Shown one piece after another: positions 52,601 to 61,600 of a stretch of DNA of 64,000 nucleotides (positions are counted from its first letter, which is position 1; each line of letters starts with the position of its first letter). The notes beneath the pieces are model-generated. The model was given only the letters and a program-made list of their open reading frames with translations. It made no database searches and had not been told where the DNA came from. This DNA is from Bugulina stolonifera (lineage: Eukaryota; Bryozoa; Gymnolaemata; Cheilostomatida; Bugulidae), in NCBI GenBank assembly GCA_935421135.1, contig OW285189.1, forward strand, positions 8,577,072-8,641,071. Reading direction: 5' to 3'. The translations under genes were made by a program, and so were the position numbers.

Positions 52601-55600
52601 ATATTTCTGAGAGCTACAAAATATGGAACTAAACTAACGGTCTCTTCACACTTTGAGCCAAAAACAGAATCGTCCTACTGTCGAGCAGTGCTGCCCTTGA
52701 ACGTGGCAAATTTTTAATCATGTATCGCTGACTTTCAAAAAGTATGTAGCCACAGATTTTGTGAGAATGGTCCACCAGCACGATTTAGGAACATTGTCGC
52801 CATTTGAACACGGTGGTAGTCAAACCGGCCATGTTTTGCCAGAAATGGCCAAAGTGTGAGTAGACCTTAAATCAGTTCCATGGAGCATCTGCACTTGTGG
52901 TTGTACATTATTTTCCTTCATGTTAACAGACTGGTGGTGATAGCTGACAAGAACAAGGTACACTCACAGTTTCCAATTCCTCTTATCAATCGTCTAGAGA
53001 AACACTACATATCTGCAACATCACTGCTGACCGCTCGACAGCGTGAAGTGAAGAAACGTTTGGAGAAGTGGGCGGCAGATTTTGTGAATCCTCTACGCCG
53101 GTTACAGTAAGTGTGTTTGGGCAAAAAGTCACTCCTGCATCTCGAAGATGGGACGATTTGGATTGCATACTTGGTTCTATAGATGCTAAATGTCATTGTA
53201 TAAATTTTAAATATCATTATAGTTTAGATCTTAAATATCATTATGTACATGTAGATGCTAATCATTCTATAGATGTTTAATATTGTTGTATAGATTTTAA
53301 ATATTCTATAGATGCTAAATGTCTTTCTATAGATATTCAATATTGTTCTAATGTTGCTTGGATGCACACCTCTCTCAACATTATCATGTTCACCAACCTA
53401 AGGGTGATGTATTTCCTGAAGTAATCATCCGTATACATCTGTTCATGTATTCATAGTTTGGTAGTACTTGCATCATCATCATCATATTACCATAAATATT
53501 ATTATGCATGTTTATAGACTGAACATGTGTCCATTCAACTGTGATGGTTGTGGTAAACCATTGAACCAGCCTTACAAGCTGCCATGTCTACAGCATTATG
53601 TTGGCCCTTGCTGCCGAGAAGACATGTTCAATGAGATCATTGCCAGTGAATGCCCTGTTGACCAGGCCGAGATATCCCCAGAGTTTGATTGGGCAATTGA
53701 TAAAGCTGCTTTACAAAATAGGTAACGACTGCTTCTTTAAACCTTACGGAAGGAGGTTCATCGGATGTTAGAAGTTTAGCTTGTTATTTCTTTACTAGTT
53801 ATTATTTACTTTGTGGAGCAAAATTTATCTCAAGATGTTGAGAGTGAAGCTCTATATACATTAATTACACTGATCCATTTCCTATCGCTTGCCTAATAGC
53901 GTCATCTTTAACTTCAAAGCATAATTTATTTCTTATTTAATGGGATTGATCAACAGTTTCAAGGTTTATCATTCAGTGAAATAATGGACGCCCAAACAGC
54001 TCTCAACACCCGGCAATTCCTGCTATGAAATGGTGTTCCTTGGCTATACGCGTTGCGTGGTAGAAACAACCACGGCACTTAATCATCACATTGACATTTG
54101 GTTAATGTTTGTAGACAATACTTTGAGAATTCTACCACAGAGACCGTGTTCATAGGATACAGTTCTGAGACGACTGCTCTGACCATCCGACAGGCTACTG
54201 AGGAGCTGGAGACTGCTAGAGCTACAGCCCAAGCTGCTGCCGCTGATGGTGATGAGGGTATGGCGGTAGATGACGATGGAGAGGAAGAAATGAATGTAGA
54301 TGAGGACGAAGATGAGGACGAGCACTGGAACAAGGTAGTCTCTCTGTAGACATCAATGCATTGAGAAGATATTAATTATTTAGACTTGGACATATTGTTG
54401 CAATAGTGCCAATTACCATCCGGCTTAATCTTTCATGTACGTGTAGGTGTGTGTACTTTATGTACTTGTATTTAAAGAGTAAGTCTCCTTAGCATGTATC
54501 TGCATAGTTTATGTACCCTGATGATGATGTACATTGTGTAATAATTGTTTCTGCATTCAGGTGTATGAGAGAGCCAAGTGCCACCTGCTACAGTGCGCTA
54601 CGGGAGAGTCAGTGCTGCGTCTCGATAAGACAACTCTAGAGGCTGAAGCTAAGAAAATACAGGATATTTACTTGAATGAGCAGTACCACGAGACCTTGCA
54701 GCAGTACCTGACCAACCTCATGTCCTCGCCTCAGGATACTGCTGTGTATATACAGGTTGGTGTGGTCTAGCCCTACAGTGTATACAGTTGGGTGTGGTCT
54801 AGTCTACAGTATATACAGGTGGGTGTGGTCTAGTCTATAGTATATACAGGTGGGTGTGGTCTAGTCTAAAGTGTATACCGTGAGTTGTACATTGAGCCCT
54901 CCTAGTCTCCAGCATCAGTATCCAGCTGTGACTTGACGAAGCTGGTTTTCTCGTAATTCATTTGCTGTTTCTGGTACGCAACAAAAATACGCATTTACAG
55001 TTTTGGGGCTAAACACGCTGAGGAATAAAGAATGGACTATCAGTCGTTTGCCGTACTTCAGTTTGGTCAAGTTGCACATCATAAATATTATGCATAATGT
55101 GGGCGTGTTCTAGTTCTTTATAAATGTATACACGTACTTATACATGTACACAAGTAGGTGAACTATGGATAATTTTGTTTTTAAATCAGTCAAGAAATTG
55201 TGTATTTACCTGCATTATTACTTTTACTGTTGCCTAACAACACATAACTTCCCTCTCAGCACCGAGTAATGTACATGTGTATGTAATGTCGAATTTGTAA
55301 TATAAGGTAGATCGTCAGTGCATGAGATGTAACTAAAGGAAACACAAAACATGGTGCATATAGCTTGGGTTCACAAGAGTATAACTACTTTACTGTGTCC
55401 ATGATCAGGTGACTTCCTTTGCTGAACTCATGGTGCAGCAGGATGAGGAACGGCTGAGTCAGACCCTCGCACTCTCTGGACACCCGACAGATGTTCTCTG
55501 TCTCTTCCTCAAGAATTTTGTCAAGGAGGATCAATTCACTGAGACTATTAGGTGAGGTGTCTACACTGTCCCTCTGGAGGTTTTTCTATCAAATTGTATA

Positions 55601-58600
55601 CTTGTATTGGAAAAAATATAGTCTAAGGAAAAAGGTTTCACTCAATGATAACAACCAGCCCCTCCAAACACGTGCAGCGAAGGGGTTCTGTGATGTTCTC
55701 TCCCACCATACCTCCTTTTAGCTTCAGATAGCCGTTAGAATGATGTACATGTATATTTGTTTGAACTATGAATTGTATGTACATGTAGATGGCTATGTGG
55801 GCCATAGTAAGAAATCACCTCTCATTGATCAGAATTTATCCAATAGGGATAGTGCATTGCAACACAAGGTACACCAACTACTTGTTTAATCGGGACATTG
55901 TATGATGTTGGTGAAAGTGGGACAGTATTTGGCCAAAGTGAACCATCTTCCCTTCCACTATCTCTGCTCTGTAACTGATTCAACTGTGTGCATTGTGGAT
56001 ATTGAGTGCCAATACCTACGCAGTTGGTTTCTGCTCTGTATATGATGTGGTTGTCTATTTGCAGACAATTCTATGCCACACCATCACCCCGTACAAAGCT
56101 TCTCATAGTTCAGTGTGAGACAGCTGATGAGAACATAGAGCTCTTAGACTCTGTCCGCTACATCATACAGAGGGAGAGCTCTGCAGCTGCCTCTGATACT
56201 ACTACTTATACAGTCCTACTGCTCAGCCTTCCTCGTGGTCGCAGGTTCACAGGCTATCAAGGTATGGATTGTAACTCCACTGTTGTAAGCCTGTGGTCCA
56301 TGATGAATACTGGTCTTGATCCCTTATTTATAACATACTATCACTGAGTAGGGTTGATGAACCGCTCTCCAGTACTAGCTCAGTAGAATTCTTCTATATG
56401 TAGTGACATTAATATCAATCGAGTAATGTACTGTACATGTGTATGTACTGTACATTACCTCACTTTACACAGTATATATAGCAACATTAGAATTGTCTGT
56501 TTCTATGTTGCAGGTGGAAAGTGGAAATGTGTCCACATAGATGACCCAAGGTCACCTGAGATTATACTGCCCTCTCTCAGCAGCTGCCTCAAACTCACAC
56601 CTAGTCAGATTGTAAAGAAACTGATAGAACAACTAGAGGAATCTAAGGTAGTCAACGTTACCTTCCTGTCTGTCTGTCTATCTGTCTGTCTGTGTCCGCC
56701 TTTTATCTTGTTTCAGCCTATCAACCACCTTTTAGCTTCCTTCTGGCATTGATCACAATGCACATTGCTTCATCGAGATTATAATGTGATTTAGTTGATA
56801 TATTTATATTATTTCCCAGTGAGAAGGTATACGTAACTGGTAACTAACCCTTATACCTATGATACAGCGTGCTATTGACCATCTACATGTACATTGTAGT
56901 TATATCATTGAATGAAAATGCACTATATCTCCTCACCTTCAAGGCTACAGAATACATTTATAAGTGATACTTTTGTAGGGGGAGGAGCCTAGTGACAACA
57001 GCTCCAACATGCTTCCTTTTATCTTACAATGTCTCCCAGTAGCCATCTCTATAGTCAGTTCTACTCAGGTTTACGACAGAGGAGCTCATCTGAAGCACCT
57101 GCTCCATAATAACCCTGGTTAGTCTACTCTAGTCACTACATCGTGGGATGTCTTGTATCTCGTGGTACTCCCTATGTGTTAGATTTCATCGCTAAGTGTG
57201 TAACTCATACACCATATTCAGTATAATCATTATTCTTATTTACATATTGTACTTACTACTTGATGTATGAACTGTCTGTACGTGGATGGTATCTCCTCGG
57301 TTGTAGAGTTCAGAAGGATATTTCTTACCCACGTCTATAAGTTACTAGAGGAACAGGAGGAGTACGGAGTGAGTCACTGGGTGAAAGCAGACGCAGCTAA
57401 AGCAAGTAATATGAAGCAGTCAGAAACTCTCAGGTAAACAGGATGTAACTGTCTAAGTTTATACCTATATACATATATGTACTCAGTGCATGTACTTAGT
57501 TTATACAACTACACGATCTCCTGTAAAATGAATTTGCCAGGATGGTGTAGAGGTTAACTTGGTGATCTGTAGACTATAGGATCACATGGTCTCGTATAAC
57601 ACACTCCTCTAGTGAAAGGTTTCACTGCTATTTGGTATCCTGAGTCTGCTTTGTGTACCAGATTTGGTCTAGAAGACCCATAAAGCACCTACGCATCTAT
57701 CAGGCACTTGAAATGAATGCTAATTACATATGGTTTAACTACAGACATGCATTGGAAGATGCTCTAGAGAGAGCTATTGTACCTGCACTGGCTGCCGTCA
57801 TCTCATTCATTGATGTCAGACAGAATCTGTTGATACTGAGTGACAATAATTCTGATCTAAGAGGTCTATGGCTGCAGATATTTGATCAGTGTCACAAACT
57901 GGGACTCAACTTTGACACAGTCACTGGCAAGAGTAACACAGTTCAACCTCAGTCGGTAGGTTCTGAGATTGCATGAACTGGTTTCACGGAATATTACCAT
58001 GTCTAGATGCGGATATTGCACTATATAATGTATAATATAGTACAATGCTATGTGTAATATTACCGTATATTATATAGCCTACAAAATTATCTTGTGATTT
58101 TATAAGGAATCATGTATAGGTTAATGAGTGTGACATGGTTGGACTATTGTGAATATCGATTCTTCGGCTGTTTGACCATGAATATATATCTATGCCATGT
58201 AGAGTAAGTTGAGCTAGATAATTGCCCACAATCAGGCTGTGTTCCATAGAGCAATCCATCTAGTATTTTATTCAATATTCGGTATACACGTGTATAGCGT
58301 ATATTAGTTTCCTCACTACTATGTAACCTATACTAATAATATTCCTACAACTGATTGTGTAACACATGTTGATGTCGTTATGACTACAGAAATTGCCAAG
58401 GTCGTACAAAGTTCAGGACGTAGGTCAAGGTGTTCAACAGTTTAGGATGACGTTCCCATTCTCCTGGATTGTCAAGGAGACGATTGAAAAGTTGTTGGAG
58501 GCGGCAGCTTCTTCTGGAAACGTGCTAGGTGAGTAGATACGTGCTAGGTGAGTAGATATGTACTAGGTGAGTATATACATGCTAGGTGAGTAGATATCTG

Positions 58601-61600
58601 CTAGGTGAGTAGATACGTGCTAGGTGAGTAGATATGTACTAGGTGAGTATATACATGCTAGGTTAGTAGATACGTACTAGGTTAGTAGATACGTGCTAGG
58701 TGAGTAGATACGTGCTAGGTTAGTAGATACGTGCTAGGTGAGTAGATACGTGCTAGGTGAGTAGATACGTGCTAGGCTAGTAGATACGTGCTAGGTGAGT
58801 AGATACGTACTAGGTGAGTAGATATGTGCTAGGTTCGTAGATACGTGCTAGGTGAGTAGATACGTGCTAGGTTAGTAGATACGTGCTAGGTTAGTAGATA
58901 CGTACTAGGTGAGTAGATACATGCTAGGTGAGTAGATACGTACTAGGTGAGTAGATACATGCTAGTGTTTACATTTATCCCATTTAACTCTGGGCTGCTG
59001 TGGTCTATTTGTACTCATATGGTGCGTAGTTGAAGTTAAGGTTTTCAGATTCATATTGTTTATGCAATGAGTTGAAGAGAATTTCCACAGGTACCACTAG
59101 GAATTGCATTCTCTGTAACTTGGACAGGCCCATAACATGGGTAAGTCTCAGGGTTTCCTTTCCTATACTGTATGTATATGTAATTTATTTTATGTTGCAG
59201 ATGTAGGGACTCTACTAGAGCAGTTCAGGCGTACTCCAGTAGGCATGGTGATAGTCAATGCTATGATAACCAAGAGCGGACAACTCTCACCTTTAGGAAA
59301 CCGTATTATGGATACCTACACTACAGACTATATATACATGATCCACCCATGTGCTAACACATCTGAACACAAGGTTAGTGCTTGCACTTACAATTAATTA
59401 TACCTTATGGCCACGTTCTACCGAACCTCTGTAGTCGGTTATATACTGTACATGTAACTCGTAACATGCCCAAAAGGCGGTAACTCTGGCTGAAGAGCTC
59501 CTGGCCTGTAGTCTAGCTTATCCTTTACTCGCCATCTGTGGCCGGTCAATGCAGCCTCCTACTTCACCTCGAAATGGTGCTATGAATCACTGTATTCATT
59601 ATCAGCGCTCTGCAAAATTTAATGTGAACCTAACTTTGTTGCCAAGGCACCTTGTGTTAGCTAGACGATGTATAAACTTTGAGCTCTGTTGGAATTATAG
59701 CCAAGGCTTTTTTTTTTGTTTTTTGTAATAACTTGGGACTCATGTTTGGATATCTGTTTTAGATTGTCGGCTACTCTCTCTTAGGAGAGATACAAAAGAG
59801 AGGTAACGTGACGCCATCCATGATACTCGTCCACCGTGCCTATAAGGATATGAGACAGGTCATGTCTAATCTACCGGCAATTATTAGCCTCTTTATCAGC
59901 GTTAACAAGTCACTTCTCACTCAGCTCGAAACTCTAATCGGCAAGAAACAGGACGTGGTATGTTGTGTTTGTTGGTCGTGTTCTATACCTCACAAATGCA
60001 ATAACATGTTGTAAATTAGTATAATATACATAATATAATGTATCAAGCATACCTTAGTTACCAGTTCCACATTATTAGTTTACCAGCCCGTATCATTTTC
60101 TCTTGTGTCTAAATTTTCTCCTGGGAACACATTGACATTGATGTAGTGCAAACATCTCATGTGCGCGTCTTACAGGCTAGTGACCTTGTGGCCTTGAACT
60201 TCCTCATCCAATCGCTGAAAGCGGTGAAGGTGTACGAAATAACAGAAGACCCTGAGAAATGGGTGGATCTCATCGACGCAAGCAAATCTGTGGTGAAACA
60301 GGTTTTAAGCACGACTAATAGTAGTCCTGGGGCTATCCGTCAAAGCAGGTAACCTTCTTCTGACCTTGTAAAGTTCAACAACTATACAGTCATTCATTGT
60401 AGCACTTAGTAATTAACTAGCAGAAACTAATATTTGTACAGCATAGAAATGCTCCTAGTTGGTTTAATATAATACAATAAACTGCTGGTCTGCACGTTTG
60501 ACATGGGCATTGTAGTATTAAGTTACTGATTGGCTCTTTATTGTCTTATTACAGAGATGATTGGATGCTACTGGAGCTGAAGAAACTCTACGTAGAGCAT
60601 GTGATCATACCAAGTCCAGTCGTAGATGATAAGAAGAAGAGGAAGAGTCACAAACTCATGTTCTTTCTCAAGGTATGAGTAAACACATATACACAGCTAC
60701 TACTGTTATATTGTAGACTCTACTGTTGTGCTGTAGAATGTATTGTAGAATCTAGTGTTATATTGTAGGATCTAGTGTTATATTGTAGAATCTACTGTCA
60801 TATTTTAGAATCTACTGTTATATTGTAGAATCTACTGTTATGTTGTAGAATGTTGTCTCCGCAGAATTTCAGTCAATGAAAGGATTTCAGCAGGTGGTTT
60901 TATCTCTGCAGGAAACTGTCAAGGAAGGAATTCGTAATCTGTATCCGTAAGTGTTCTCCACTTGTAATGTACTAATGTACATTAGTAACAATGTTTGTAC
61001 TACTCTTGTATTACAGTAAATGCCCTTGTATTACAGTAAATACCCTTGTGTTACAGTAAATGCCTTTGTGTCCCAGTAAATGCCTTTGTGTCCCAGCAAA
61101 TGCCCTTGTGTTACAGCAAATGCCCTTGTGTTACAGTAAATACCCTTGTGTTACAGTAAATGCCCTTGTATTACAGTAAATGCCCTTGTGTTACAGTAAA
61201 TACCCTTGTGTTACAGTAAATGCCCTTGTATTACAGTAAATACCCTTGTGTTACAGTAAATGCCTTTGTGTCCCAGTAAATGCCTTTGTGTTACAGCAAA
61301 TGCCCTTGTGTTACAGTAAATACCCTTGTGTTACAGTAGATGCCCTTGTATTACAGTAAATGCCCTTGTGTTGCAGTAAATACCCTTGTGTTACAGTAAA
61401 TGCCCTTGTGTTACAGTGAATGCCCTTGTGTTACAGTAAATGCCCATGTGTTACAGTAAATGCCCTTGTGTTACAGTAAATGCCCTTGTGTTACAGTAAA
61501 TGCCCTAACAGATGTCCCACGTGTGACTGTTCACTGGATTCGCCTGTGCGGCTACCTTGCCAGCACATGCTGTGTAACATCTGTGTTCGTGAGCAGCTGC

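Noticed and set aside
52505..52717. Open frame continuing past exon 59
   Set aside because: It begins in the intron after the TTTAG|GTAGGT donor and exon 60 continues the homologous protein; no similarity of its own.
57536..57610. tRNA-like stretch (GGATGGTGTAGAGGTTAA)
   Set aside because: It does not fold into a full cloverleaf by eye and lacks a convincing B box; at most an old SINE fragment.
59477..59700. Possible extra exon starting GCGGTAACTCTGG after CAAAAG
   Set aside because: Exons 71 and 72 join directly in phase 0 and their junction aligns with human RNF213 without a gap; this stretch has no fitting donor and no similarity.
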